From Runella rosea (GTDB lineage Bacteria; Bacteroidota; Bacteroidia; Cytophagales; Spirosomataceae), in NCBI RefSeq assembly GCF_003325355.1, contig NZ_CP030850.1:806001-870000 (forward strand): DNA of 64,000 bases. Reading direction: 5' to 3'. Below are positions 45,262-54,340 of the stretch, one piece after another. The notes below the pieces were generated by a model. That model saw only the letters and a list, made by a program, of their open reading frames with translations, had not been told where the DNA came from and did not search any database. Each line of letters begins with the position of its first letter. Positions within the stretch are counted from its first letter, which is position 1. The translations under genes and the position numbers were made by a program.

Positions 45262-46437
45262 CTAAGCGACAACCCCTACGCCATCGGTAATGGTAACGAC
45301 GTAAGTAGCCAAATTTCGTTGATATTGGTTGGCATACGCCAGTGACATTGATTCGATGAAACGGTCTACGGCTTCTGTTTTTACGATTGAAATCGTGCAA
45401 CCGCCAAAACCACCACCCATCAATCGTGACCCAAGAACCTCCTCAACAGGCAATTGATGCGCCTGTTGTACCAAGAAATCCAATTCGTCACAACTCACCT
45501 CGTAGTCTTTGCTTAAGCCTTCGTGGGTAGCGTACATTTTTTGACCAAAAGCCGCCAAATCACCCTTTTGTAAGTCTTCACAGGCCGCCACAACCCGCGC
45601 AATCTCAGCCGTGACGTAACGACAGCGGCGGTAAACATTGTCGGGCAACGCGGCCCGATGGTCTTCAACCTGCGCCAAGGTTACATCCCGGAGGCTTTCA
45701 ATGGTGGGGTAAAATTCCTTTAAAATCGCCACGCCTTCTTCACATTCAAGGCGACGGGTATTGTAGGCCGACTCGGCCAAGGTGTGTTTGACGCCCGAAT
45801 TACAGAGTACTATTTTGTAATGAGACAAATCGAACGGAAAGTATTCAAAGCTCAAATCACGGCAGTCGAGACGGATAACCGCATTTTCTTGGCCGTGAAT
45901 GGAGGCAAACATATCCATAATACCGCATTGAAGCCCAGCAAAGTTGTGTTCGGCGCGTTGGGCAGTCAGCGCCAACTCCAAACGGGGAACATTGAGCGCA
46001 AACATTTTACGCAGCGCAAACCCCATCCCACTCTCCACCGCCGCCGATGATGAAAGCCCTGCACCGTTGGGCACATCGCCGCCAAAGGCCACTTCAAAGC
46101 CTTTGTCAATGACGTGGCCGTTCGCCTCCAACTCGCTAACCATTCCAATCAGGTAGTTTGCCCAGCTTTTCGAAGATTTAAGGGGTTTATCGACCGAGAA
46201 CTCGTACGCATCGTCCAAATCGGCCGCGTAGAGTTTGCACAGGCGGTCGGTACGGGGAGCAATGGCGAAATAAATGGCCTTGTCAATCGCGGCGGGCAAT
46301 ACAAACCCGTTGTTGTAATCGGTATGTTCGCCAATCAAATTGATACGGCCAGGGGCACGAACAATAAACGAAGGCTTTTTACCAAAAACGTGCACAAATG
46401 CTTCGGCAATCTTATCGGGGTAGGTATTCACGGGCAC
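45262..46437 (-). CDS. galK: Galactokinase
   Basis: GHMP kinase phosphorylating galactose at C1 (Leloir pathway). 391 residues with the galactokinase signature GRINLIGEHTDYNNGFVLP (about 28-46), the ATP loop PNGAGLSSSAAVESG (about 127-141), and the C-terminal GSRLMGGGFGGCTISIV. Asp and Arg of the catalytic dyad are in the expected places (R in APGRINL, D in CGIMDMF). No galT or galE is adjacent. Followed downstream by glpD. Confidence 0.97.
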   Translation of the reverse strand: MPVNTYPDKIAEAFVHVFGKKPSFIVRAPGRINLIGEHTDYNNGFVLPAAIDKAIYFAIAPRTDRLCKLYAADLDDAYEFSVDKPLKSSKSWANYLIGMVSELEANGHVIDKGFEVAFGGDVPNGAGLSSSAAVESGMGFALRKMFALNVPRLELALTAQRAEHNFAGLQCGIMDMFASIHGQENAVIRLDCRDLSFEYFPFDLSHYKIVLCNSGVKHTLAESAYNTRRLECEEGVAILKEFYPTIESLRDVTLAQVEDHRAALPDNVYRRCRYVTAEIARVVAACEDLQKGDLAAFGQKMYATHEGLSKDYEVSCDELDFLVQQAHQLPVEEVLGSRLMGGGFGGCTISIVKTEAVDRFIESMSLAYANQYQRNLATYVVTITDGVGVVA

Positions 46438-46514
46438 AACGATGATTTATGGGAGACAGTTGAGGCCACAAAAATAGAAAGTTTGACGGGGGATTTACAA
46501 TTTTTTGCAGGATT

Positions 46515-46546
46515 GTTGTCAAAAACCCATAAAAGGCTTACTTTTG
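46515..46546 (+). promoter_or_regulatory. Promoter for tRNA-Arg
   Basis: GTTG, 20 bases, TACTTTTG: one mismatch in -33, exact -7. The predicted start lies about 10 bases before the tRNA. Confidence 0.7.
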
Positions 46547-46563
46547 CGGTCAGATTTAAAAAC

Positions 46564-46637
46564 GGTCCCATAGCTCAGTTGGATAGAGCAACAGATTTCT
46601 AATCTGTCGGTCTTTGGTTCGAGTCCAAATGGGATCA
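46564..46637 (+). tRNA. tRNA-Arg (anticodon TCT)
   Basis: Cloverleaf: acceptor GGTCCCA/TGGGATC (one G-T), D-arm TAGCTCAGTTGGATAGAGC, anticodon stem ACAGA/TCTGT with loop TTTCTAA (TCT, reads AGA), T-arm with GGTTCGAGTCC. The CCA is not encoded. Confidence 0.97.
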
Positions 46638-46638
46638 C

Positions 46639-46674
46639 AAAAGCCTCAAAACAGTGTGTTTTGAGGCTTTTTTT
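46639..46674 (+). terminator. Terminator after tRNA-Arg
   Basis: 15-base stem AAAAGCCTCAAAACA with its complement around a 3-base GTG loop; T7 tract. Confidence 0.9.
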
Positions 46675-46780
46675 GTACATATCTCAACAAAATCGAAAAA
46701 TATAATGTAGAATACCCATTCCTTCTCCATCTCCCATCCTCAAAAACAAAGCCTCAAATAGTATAAAAAACGGAATAAGC

Positions 46781-46891
46781 ATGGCTTTTTCAGGAATCAT
46801 TGGTACATTTATAAGACCTTTTACCCGAAATAGTCCCCGTTACCCAACTTCTACCGCTCAAAAAACGGGAGAAACCATCTCTCTACCATAA
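46781..46891 (+). CDS. Possible 36-residue leader peptide, coupled to the next gene
   Basis: ATG 46781 to TAA 46889-46891 encodes a 36-residue basic peptide starting MAFSGIIGTFIRPFTRN. Its stop overlaps the next start as TAATG, the arrangement used for translational coupling. I recognise no family, and a chance frame cannot be excluded. Confidence 0.3.
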   Translation: MAFSGIIGTFIRPFTRNSPRYPTSTAQKTGETISLP

Positions 46892-48645
46892 TGATGACTG
46901 CAAACAGACCTCAATGGCACCAATTGTCGGTGTGGGTTTTGCTCTACTTAGGCCTCACCTTGGCGTGTCAACCCCAAAAAGAAACCAAAGCAACCGCCGA
47001 TGGTCAAACAACGGCCCAAATTATCTGCGGGACCGCACCCAGCGACAAAGCTTGGTATAGCTCGGGGCAGAAAGCGGCCCGCTTTGATAGTCTGGGCGAC
47101 CTGAGTTTTCCCATCACCACCAAAAGCCCCGAGGCGCAAAAGTATTTTAATCAGGGGCTTATGTTGGCCGTTGGCTTTAATCACGCCGAAGCGGCGCGTT
47201 CGTTTTACGAAGCCATTCGGCTGGATTCAACCTGTGCAATGGGCTACTGGGGCTTTAGCTACGTGTTGGGGCCTAACTACAATGCAGGAATGGAACACGA
47301 TAACTACGAGCGTGCGTATAGGGCAGTGAGGCAGGCCATTCAATTTTCGGCTAATGGCACCGACAAAGAAAAAGCTTTGATTAATGCTTTGGCCAAACGC
47401 TATCCCGCCAAACCCGTAGAAGACCGCAGGGCCTACGATGAGGCTTATTCGAAAGCAATACAAAAAGTTCATGAACAATTTCCCGACGATGCTGACATTG
47501 CGGCCCTCTACGCAGAATCGCTGATGGATTTGCATCCGTGGGATTTATGGGAGCACGACGGCCGCCCAAAACCCTGGACACCGGGCATTATTACGACTTT
47601 GGAAAAATTGCTCGTGCGCAACCCCAATCACATTGCCCTCAATCACTATTATATACACGCCGTTGAAGCCTCACGAACGCCCGAGCGCGGACTGAGGAGC
47701 GCCGCGATTCTCGGTAAAGTAGCTCCACGTTCTAGCCATCTGGTCCACATGCCCTCGCATATTTATATCCGTACGGGCAACTACCACGAAGGCTCATTGA
47801 GTAACTGGCGAGCTGTGGAAGTCGATAGTCTTTACCTGATGCAAAGCCACGCCCAAGGCGCTTTTCCGCTGTATTATTTTCCGCACAACTATCACCTATT
47901 GGTGGCCACGGCTACCCTCGAAGGCAATTATCAATGGGCCATGAAGTCGGCGCAGAAGGTGGCAGACAACACGCACAAAAAGTTGATGGCTGATCCCGCC
48001 TGGGCTACGCTTCAACATTACTATAGCGTTCCTTATCATGTGGCAATCAAATTTTCAAAATGGGATGAGCTACTCAGGATGTGTCAGTCGGATACCGTCA
48101 AGCTTAAATATCCGACCGCAATTCGCCACTACGCCCGAGGAATGGCTTTGGCGGGCAAACACCAACTTGCACAGGCGAAATCAGAACTCCAACAACTCGA
48201 AAAACAAATGGCAGACCCTGACATAGCCCAACTGACCATTGGTGGAATCAATCACATGACTGCCATCCTCAAAATAGCCCGTCAAGTCTTGAAAGCGGAA
48301 ATTTTGGTGCAGGAAGGACAGCTCCCTTCGGCCATCAAATTACTACGCGAAGCCGTCGTGATGGAAGATGCCCTGAATTATCAAGAACCCCCAGATTGGT
48401 TCTTTTCGGTCCGCCATCATTTGGGCGAGGCGCTTCTAAAAGCCAAAAGTTACGATGAGGCTGCAAGTGTATTTAAGGATGATTTAGCGGTGTTTCCGCG
48501 CAATGGTTGGGCGTTGGCGGGCCTTCATCAAGCACAGAGAAATAAGGGTGTCGTTGAAGAGGCCCAAAAAACACAAACATTATTGAATGAAGCTTGGAAA
48601 TGGGCCGATAAAGACTTGAAATCAAAAAGCATGAATGACTTTTAG
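46891..48645 (+). CDS. TPR-containing lipoprotein
   Basis: 584 residues. A lipoprotein signal (LSVWVLLYLGLTLACQPQ, lipidated Cys about 26) is followed by KSPEAQKYFNQGLMLAVGFNHAEAARSFYEAIRLD, the first TPR-like unit, the conserved GYWGFSYVLGPNYNA block, HYYIHAVEAS, HLVHMPSHIYIRTGNYHEG (a recurring motif of this family) and late TPRs (GEALLKAKSYDEAASVFKDDLAVFP). The start is either ATG 46891 or 46894. Similar proteins are frequent in Bacteroidota and other phyla with unknown function. Confidence 0.83.
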   Translation: MMTANRPQWHQLSVWVLLYLGLTLACQPQKETKATADGQTTAQIICGTAPSDKAWYSSGQKAARFDSLGDLSFPITTKSPEAQKYFNQGLMLAVGFNHAEAARSFYEAIRLDSTCAMGYWGFSYVLGPNYNAGMEHDNYERAYRAVRQAIQFSANGTDKEKALINALAKRYPAKPVEDRRAYDEAYSKAIQKVHEQFPDDADIAALYAESLMDLHPWDLWEHDGRPKPWTPGIITTLEKLLVRNPNHIALNHYYIHAVEASRTPERGLRSAAILGKVAPRSSHLVHMPSHIYIRTGNYHEGSLSNWRAVEVDSLYLMQSHAQGAFPLYYFPHNYHLLVATATLEGNYQWAMKSAQKVADNTHKKLMADPAWATLQHYYSVPYHVAIKFSKWDELLRMCQSDTVKLKYPTAIRHYARGMALAGKHQLAQAKSELQQLEKQMADPDIAQLTIGGINHMTAILKIARQVLKAEILVQEGQLPSAIKLLREAVVMEDALNYQEPPDWFFSVRHHLGEALLKAKSYDEAASVFKDDLAVFPRNGWALAGLHQAQRNKGVVEEAQKTQTLLNEAWKWADKDLKSKSMNDF

Positions 48646-48866
48646 GCTTTTTATAAGGATTGTGTCTGAAATAAAATAGGCATTTTTAATGACTAAAAAC
48701 AACGTCTTAGGCTGCTTAATTATATGATTATTAGTGGCCTACTATTGTAACTTTCTAAGTTTATTATCGATAACTTAGTAGGCTGAAAATCGGCATTATT
48801 GTAATCATTTAGCGACTAATCCCGTCGATTTGTAAAGCAAAAAAATACACTCACTAAAAATGAAAG

Positions 48867-48919
48867 AACCCGTATGGCATTGCCACACGGGTTTCTTTAA
48901 TATACTCAACGTTATGAAA
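48867..48919 (+). repeat. Hairpin plus 17-mer intergenic element, copy 1
   Basis: Hairpin 48867-48893 (AACCCGT, A-C mismatch, TGGC, loop ATT), 9 bases, then TACTCAACGTTATGAAA at 48903-48919. The same arrangement with a different stem sequence is at 55768-55821. The hairpin could also act as a terminator. Confidence 0.6.
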
Positions 48920-49345
48920 ATAAAATAAATTATTTCACTTATTCAAAAATAGCAAATTATACCTAAAATATAAAATAAATCTTCAACGAAATTTTTAGCT
49001 ACGCCATTTGTGCCCCTATTTTGTTGATTTTCCAACGCATAGCCTATGAGTAATCACATTATTATATGCCTAATATACCCAACCCTAGGTCAAGGTTTTA
49101 TACACCTTAAAAGGCAATAACTTAGGAAGACCAGACTTGATATTTCCTTACAAAAACAGTTGCTCGTTTAAAGCAAGACGGGTGCAAAATCATTGTAAAA
49201 TATTCCAACCATACGATTTATTGATAATTACGATGTATTCACAGAAGCAAATGCTTCAATTGCTCATAATGGACAGACGATAATGCCCCTGTGTATGTTT
49301 CTACATTTAGTATATTGAAACATTCTGGTAGATACCAAGGATTTT

Positions 49346-49360
49346 TGGCACAAAAAATGC
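49346..49360 (+). promoter_or_regulatory. Sigma-54-like -24/-12 motif
   Basis: TGGCAC, 5 A, ATGC, with GG and GC exactly 10 bases apart as needed for sigma-54. It lies 330 bases before the orphan gene at 49689. Confidence 0.35.
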
Positions 49361-49618
49361 TTCGTAATGTGAGGGAGTACCTTTCAAATAATAGAAAGGA
49401 ATTTATATATACCAAAAACTTATTTTATATACCTATAAGTAGATTTACACGACTGGTTCAAAAAAACAGTATGGCTAAATACCTGTCCTTAGAAAAATCC
49501 CCATTCCGTTTGTTTACCCTTGCACCTCTATAATTGAAAAGCTTTTCTTTTTAATAAACCATGTAACTCTCTCACTAACAAGACACAAACATACCTATAC
49601 GGTAATTGATATACTTTT

Positions 49619-49633
49619 TGGCACAAAAATTGT
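49619..49633 (+). promoter_or_regulatory. Second sigma-54-like motif, 56 bases before the orphan gene
   Basis: TGGCAC, 5 A, TTGT. The -12 dinucleotide is GT and not GC, so it is weaker than the motif at 49346, but the position suits the gene at 49689. The two share TTTTTGGCACAAAAA. Confidence 0.3.
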
Positions 49634-49688
49634 GGCTATTTAAATGACCACTGCTTACAAAAAAACCTAAAGTAACCATCATACCCTC

Positions 49689-50633
49689 ATGAAAATAGCC
49701 TATTACCTAAATCAAGGAAGGCAAAAAAATTTATACTGCCAGATCATTGACGATACAGAAAGGGTTTCCTTTTCATTGGGTCAAACGATTGTAGAGGAGG
49801 AATGGGATTCTTCAAAAAATGGAAGCCCGCACACTGAGTCTTACTTTACAATGCTTACAAACCTTAACCAATACCTTCTAACAAAATACAATGAATTGAA
49901 AATTACCGAAACCCAGGGCGCGCTGAAAAAGCTAAAAACAAATATCAAGACCCTAATTGATGGGGCTGGTATCGAAAGTATTTCAAATAAAATAGGTAAA
50001 AAGGCCCCGCATCAAACCATGATTCCCACAGTAAGTCAATGTGAGCTGGCTTTCCAACGCTATTCAGGGCTGAAAAAAGGAGAATTCAGGACCATAGAAA
50101 AAGATAGGAAAGTCTATTTTCGCACTAGTGATAATAGACTATACACCATTGATACCTACCAAGGACTTACCAACCGATTGTCTTCGTATGTGGAGAACCG
50201 TTCTTATGAACAGCTCAGTCAAATGACCGATGAAACCATTTGGAGCGCCACATTTGAGGGAATAAAGGTCGAAAAGCAAAGCCTTTTGGCCAAATTACAA
50301 CAAGAATTAGAAATTTTTCGGCAACATTTACCCCTTGAAGAGGTTTCAAAAATAAACCATTTAGACCCGCAAAAATTTCTTGACAATTTTAACTCCTTCA
50401 AAACTAGTTACCAAGGCATAAAATTTTGCACTTCATCGGCCTGTTCGTTAGATAGAAGTATTTTGTTTCCGCTGGTAGTATTATCGCTAATAAACTGCTT
50501 CAATCCTGCTATTTTTTATGAATATTATTGCGCCATTGAGTTTAGCGGGGAAGAATGGGAAGGGATTGTCACCGATGAAAACGAAGGGGAACATCCAACC
50601 GTATTTTTTGTTAAAACGGTTGAACAATATTAA
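49689..50633 (+). CDS. Orphan protein with integrase arm-like N-terminus
   Basis: 314 residues with no signal or membrane segment. The first ~45 residues (KIAYYLNQGRQKNLYCQIIDDTERVSFSLG... EEEWDSSKN) follow the pattern of the arm DNA-binding domain at the start of Bacteroidota tyrosine recombinases, and the next helices (NLNQYLLTKYNELK, GALKKLKTNIKTLID) resemble its continuation. No catalytic recombinase domain (RHxxR, Tyr) follows. Instead there is an unknown region with Cys-containing CTSSACSLDRS and an acidic C-terminus (SGEEWEGIVTDENEGEHP). I do not recognise the whole. It may be a domesticated or domain-swapped integrase derivative. Confidence 0.65.
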   Translation: MKIAYYLNQGRQKNLYCQIIDDTERVSFSLGQTIVEEEWDSSKNGSPHTESYFTMLTNLNQYLLTKYNELKITETQGALKKLKTNIKTLIDGAGIESISNKIGKKAPHQTMIPTVSQCELAFQRYSGLKKGEFRTIEKDRKVYFRTSDNRLYTIDTYQGLTNRLSSYVENRSYEQLSQMTDETIWSATFEGIKVEKQSLLAKLQQELEIFRQHLPLEEVSKINHLDPQKFLDNFNSFKTSYQGIKFCTSSACSLDRSILFPLVVLSLINCFNPAIFYEYYCAIEFSGEEWEGIVTDENEGEHPTVFFVKTVEQY

Positions 50634-50894
50634 ATCTAACAGTTAAGCATAATTATTGGCCCTAAAAGGGCTTAATCAGCCCTACGCCTAACCTAATTGT
50701 CGTTTTAAAATACAAAACGTAGCGGCAAATCTACTTCTTCTTGAACGAAGCTTTCGTTCATGGCTTTGGGCTTTCCATTTTTTGAAAATTTCTTTTTTTA
50801 CCCAAAAAAAGGGCGTGATTAATTGCGGTTTTGTCTATACCTTTATACGTATTTCGTATGTCCTCGACCCGATAACGTTTGATAAAACTCTACC

Positions 50895-52292
50895 ATGAAC
50901 CGCTTTAGAATCACAAAAAAGCTATTGCCCTACTTTGCCTTTTTTTTTCTATTTCAAATCGCAAAAGCCCAAGAAATAAAACCCGTATTTGAAGGATACA
51001 AATTGATGCGAAGCGATGAAAATGAGGACTTTTGGCGAAAAAATAAGCCAACAAAGCCCTTGTTATACCAATTAAAACTAATTCCACTGAACCCTTCCCG
51101 TAGCATTAACTTTACAATTGGCGGCCAAATACGAACCCGTTATGAAGTTTTCCAAAACGATACATGGTCAGACAATCCAAAGCAAGACAAGGGTATCTAC
51201 GGGCACCGACTTGCCCTTCATACGGGCTTTCAATTAGGCAAACACTTCCGGGTTTTCGGCGAATTATACCATGGCTTTTACGGACAAAAAGTTTTTTCTC
51301 AATACGAAAAACTAGACCTGCATCAAGCCTTGGCCGAGTTTACGTTGCCTTTGGAAACCACGCAGTTGAAGTTAATTGCTGGACGGCAAGAATTCAACTG
51401 GGGTACGGGTCGGATCGTTTCACTCCGCGAAGCGCTGAATATGCGCCGGAGTTTTGACGGAGCGAGATTAATTTCGAAATCCCATAGATTAAAAATCGAG
51501 GGGTTTTATGCCCTAGAAGTAACCCCTCAATTTGACCCTTTCAACAACAGTTCTCGTCATGCACCCAAATTTTGGGGGTTAAATTTCGCTTTTGCTTTGC
51601 CAAAAAAACTGGGCAACCTTGAGTTGTACTATTATGGTTATCAACGGATTAACGCAAAATTTCAGAATGCTTCTGGCCTTGAAACGCGCCATTCACTGGC
51701 ATTTAGGGCCTCCATTGAAAACGGAAAACACTTTAATCATAACTCAGGCATTATTTATCAGTTTGGCAGCATCGACAAGTCAAGCATCAGTGCGTGGTCG
51801 TTTCAATCTGATATGCATTACATATGGAGCGAAGCCCGCTATAAACCCAATCTAGGACTCAAATTGGAGTATGTAACGGGCGATAAAAATGCCTCCGATC
51901 AACAATTAAATACGTTTAACCCCATGTTTAACAACCCGTCCTACTTTGGCTTGTTGAACAAGATGACTTCGATGAATTTAAAAGGAATACATCCTTCTTT
52001 TCAACTGAGTCTCAAGCCCACGTTGAGGGTTAAAGCAGAAGCCAATTTTTATTGGAGAGCCAACAAAAATGACGGTCTATACGCACCATCTTTAGCCAAC
52101 ATCAGAGCTGGAAAAAGCACGCAGGATAGTTACATCGGCACGCAGTTGGGGGCTTCATTTGAGTGGGATTTGAGTAAAAACTTCACTTTCTCCAATGAAT
52201 TCGCCTATTATGTGGCGGGTAAGTACCTCGAAGATAGCGGTGGTTCGGAAAATATAACCTACAACGTAACAACCCTGAATTTTAGGTTTTAA
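50895..52292 (+). CDS. Alginate-export-family outer-membrane porin
   Basis: 465 residues: signal peptide (LLPYFAFFFLFQIAKAQ) and then a complete beta-barrel of the alginate export (AlgE-like) family. Landmarks are FTIGGQIRTRYEVFQNDTW, YGHRLALHTGFQLGKHFRVFGEL, LKLIAGRQEFNWGTGRIVSLREALNMRRSFDGARL (the GRQE...G..R...R.G.NvR.sFDG family core), LKLEYVTGDKN, HPSFQLSLKPTLRV and the closing FNFEF-like VTTLNFRF. In Bacteroidota such porins are not tied to alginate; they often accompany redox or small-molecule clusters. A small gene follows 19 bases later. Confidence 0.88.
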   Translation: MNRFRITKKLLPYFAFFFLFQIAKAQEIKPVFEGYKLMRSDENEDFWRKNKPTKPLLYQLKLIPLNPSRSINFTIGGQIRTRYEVFQNDTWSDNPKQDKGIYGHRLALHTGFQLGKHFRVFGELYHGFYGQKVFSQYEKLDLHQALAEFTLPLETTQLKLIAGRQEFNWGTGRIVSLREALNMRRSFDGARLISKSHRLKIEGFYALEVTPQFDPFNNSSRHAPKFWGLNFAFALPKKLGNLELYYYGYQRINAKFQNASGLETRHSLAFRASIENGKHFNHNSGIIYQFGSIDKSSISAWSFQSDMHYIWSEARYKPNLGLKLEYVTGDKNASDQQLNTFNPMFNNPSYFGLLNKMTSMNLKGIHPSFQLSLKPTLRVKAEANFYWRANKNDGLYAPSLANIRAGKSTQDSYIGTQLGASFEWDLSKNFTFSNEFAYYVAGKYLEDSGGSENITYNVTTLNFRF

Positions 52293-52311
52293 ACTCCACG
52301 GAAAAACTCCA

Positions 52312-52668
52312 ATGAAACCGTTTTCCCTCAATCCACTTGATAGTATCCATCAGCTTTACCAACATTGGGAACGACATTTTCCATTTTTAAAATTACGGAT
52401 TTACTCCCCCTCCCATCAACTGATTGATGAAAATGCCACCCTTGCTTCACTTATAGAGCTTTCTACTACCGAACTCAAAGTTACCCCCAACATGACTGTT
52501 CGCTTGTTTGTTGAAGCTTTTCAAAATGCCTTTGGCTTACGCGCAGCCGTGCTTCGTCATTCGGGTTATTCGTGGGATGAAACCGAGAATACCGACCTAT
52601 GGACATTAACGGAGCAAAACCAAAAGGGAAAAGAGCAATCTCAGATTTACCGCACAAAAGAATCCTAA
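52312..52668 (+). CDS. Small two-repeat protein, unknown function
   Basis: 118 residues, cytoplasmic by sequence. The protein shows an internal two-fold repeat: LYQHWERHFPFLKLRIYSP...ENATLASL (about 15-50) and FVEAFQNAFGLRAAVLRHSG...TDLWTLTEQ (about 63-103), each an amphipathic helix, a strand with an aromatic/Leu core and an acidic turn before a second helix. This suggests tandem small alpha/beta (possibly beta-grasp-like) domains. It directly follows the porin gene and probably shares its transcript. No family name is recognised. Confidence 0.65.
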   Translation: MKPFSLNPLDSIHQLYQHWERHFPFLKLRIYSPSHQLIDENATLASLIELSTTELKVTPNMTVRLFVEAFQNAFGLRAAVLRHSGYSWDETENTDLWTLTEQNQKGKEQSQIYRTKES

Positions 52669-52699
52669 GGGAAGTAAAACAGCACTAAACATCTAAAAA

Positions 52700-54277
52700 T
52701 CAACCCATAAGGCGAGAAATAACAGCATCATTGATTAGCGTGTCGATGGCACGATCGGTATCTACTTTGATGAAAAACTCAACGTAGTCTTCTATTGAAT
52801 ACTCAATTACAAAACGAGTGGAGACGTAATCACTGTTTCTTAAATCAGAAATGGTGGGTTCGGCCTCCCGTTTTTTCAGTCGTTCTCTGATTGTTTTCTC
52901 CGTAGCCATGGTTTGAATCACCACCAAACGAACACCTTTTTGCTGACAAATTTCCTGCAACTGCTTCAAGTATTCTTTGTTACGATAGGTTGCATCCAAA
53001 ATTACAGCTCCAAATTTGTCGATTTCGGCTAGGCCTTTATCTGCCAGTTCTTGATAAACGCCATCGGTCACTTGCGGTTCGTATAAGTGTACACGTTCAG
53101 CATCTGGCAAACGTTTGTAAAGGTCGATGCCTGCGCGTTGTTTTCGTAAAACATCCGAACTCAAAACCGAAAGACCAAACTCGTTGGCGAGCGCTGTGGC
53201 CAAAGTTGATTTTCCCGTAGCTCCCCCTCCCATACACACAATCATCGTCGGCACCGAACCCAAAACAGCGTACCGAAAAGCCAGTTGAAAATAACGAGCC
53301 GCTTTTTGTTGGCTTTCCAACCGTACCTCTGGCGATACTTCTGGCTCTCTGAACTTAATGGTATCGACCTTGCCCCGAACACAAGCTCGATAAATTTTGT
53401 AAAAATTCAACAGCCAACTCACATCGTCTTTTTCCAATACCGCAAGCAGTTTATGTTGTAGATAAACCGCCTGCGGATAGCAGTGACGATATTCCAAATC
53501 CATCAAAAGAAAGGCCAAATCATTGAGCCAGTCTAGGCACCGCAACCGTTGACTAAATTCAATACAATCATAAACAGTAACCATATTGTGCTCAATATGA
53601 ACATGTTCTGAGCGTAAATCTCCGTGGCCTTCGATGATTTTACCCAGTTGTATTCGCGCTTCTAGAAGGCTTTTATTGCTTTCAATGAATTGAAACAAAG
53701 CTGTTTTAATCCATCGAGCCGCCAACGGACTCAGGGTTTGTCCAGTGGAATCAGGAAAATCAGACGTAATCTCCAGCATTGTTGTTTTAATGGATTCAAT
53801 GCTTGCATAGGCCGAAATTTCGGGTGAGGTGGGCGTATTTTGATAGAATGTAAGCAGTCGATTAGCCAATAAATCCATTTGGGACATGGGAAAATCAGGT
53901 AATTTCAGACGGTTTATCAATAAATGTTCGTCGGAAAGCCGTCGCATTTTAATTACATACTCAACCACTTCACCCTCAGCTTGAAAACTCAGTTTTTTCC
54001 CATCCCAATAAATGGGTAAAATCCCTAGATATAAATCAGGACTGAGCCGTTGGTTCAGTCGAACCTCTTCTTGACAATAAAATAGGCGTTTTTCGAGGGT
54101 GGAAAAATCAAGGAAGTCAAACAGAACGCTTTTTTTAAGCTTATACACAAACTGACTCATCAGGGATACAACCGAAATGTGGGTTTGAAGGATTGAGACT
54201 TTATCCGTGGGAGGGTCGTAAGAAGTTTTGTCTGACAAAAACGTGATAAGATCAACAACGGATGGAGCTGAAGACAT
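52700..54277 (-). CDS. APH-like phosphotransferase fused to AAA/P-loop kinase
   Basis: 525 residues. The N-terminal ~320 residues resemble an aminoglycoside-phosphotransferase-type kinase fold (strand EVVEYVIKMRRL, catalytic loop HGDLRSEHVHIEHNMVTVYDCIEFS, DLAFLLMDLEYR). The C-terminal ~190 residues form a P-loop kinase with Walker A CMGGGATGKSTLA (about 345-357), VLSSDVLRKQRAG, a VILDATYRNKEY segment and an R-rich lid. The same fusion is known as bifunctional aminoglycoside phosphotransferase/ATP-binding protein, often in low-oxygen or stress regions; a resistance role is not implied. The partner genes are the divergent porin pair and the downstream receiver-CRP gene. Confidence 0.85.
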   Translation of the reverse strand: MSSAPSVVDLITFLSDKTSYDPPTDKVSILQTHISVVSLMSQFVYKLKKSVLFDFLDFSTLEKRLFYCQEEVRLNQRLSPDLYLGILPIYWDGKKLSFQAEGEVVEYVIKMRRLSDEHLLINRLKLPDFPMSQMDLLANRLLTFYQNTPTSPEISAYASIESIKTTMLEITSDFPDSTGQTLSPLAARWIKTALFQFIESNKSLLEARIQLGKIIEGHGDLRSEHVHIEHNMVTVYDCIEFSQRLRCLDWLNDLAFLLMDLEYRHCYPQAVYLQHKLLAVLEKDDVSWLLNFYKIYRACVRGKVDTIKFREPEVSPEVRLESQQKAARYFQLAFRYAVLGSVPTMIVCMGGGATGKSTLATALANEFGLSVLSSDVLRKQRAGIDLYKRLPDAERVHLYEPQVTDGVYQELADKGLAEIDKFGAVILDATYRNKEYLKQLQEICQQKGVRLVVIQTMATEKTIRERLKKREAEPTISDLRNSDYVSTRFVIEYSIEDYVEFFIKVDTDRAIDTLINDAVISRLMG

Positions 54278-54340
54278 GATAGTTTCAAGGTTGGTTACGA
54301 ATAAGGCATAAACAGCCCATTTCGTTAAAATAAATAAAAC

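Larger units (their letters stand above)
48646..49688. other. Gene-poor AT-rich zone
   Basis: No convincing gene over about 1 kb. Contents: a hairpin at 48737-48783 (GCCTACTA...TAGTAGGC with an inner CTAAGTT/AACTTAG), the hairpin-plus-17-mer element at 48867, two sigma-54-like motifs at 49346 and 49619, and open frames of at most 80 codons (49291-49533) without family resemblance. It looks like a decayed boundary of an accessory block. Confidence 0.55.

Noticed and set aside
49291-49533. 80-codon open frame in the gap before the orphan gene
   Set aside because: No family pattern, AT-driven composition, and it overlaps the sigma-54-like motif. Treated as chance.
52700-54277. Aminoglycoside resistance gene
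   Set aside because: The APH-like half is part of a known fusion with a P-loop kinase that is not associated with antibiotic resistance; the similarity is at fold level.
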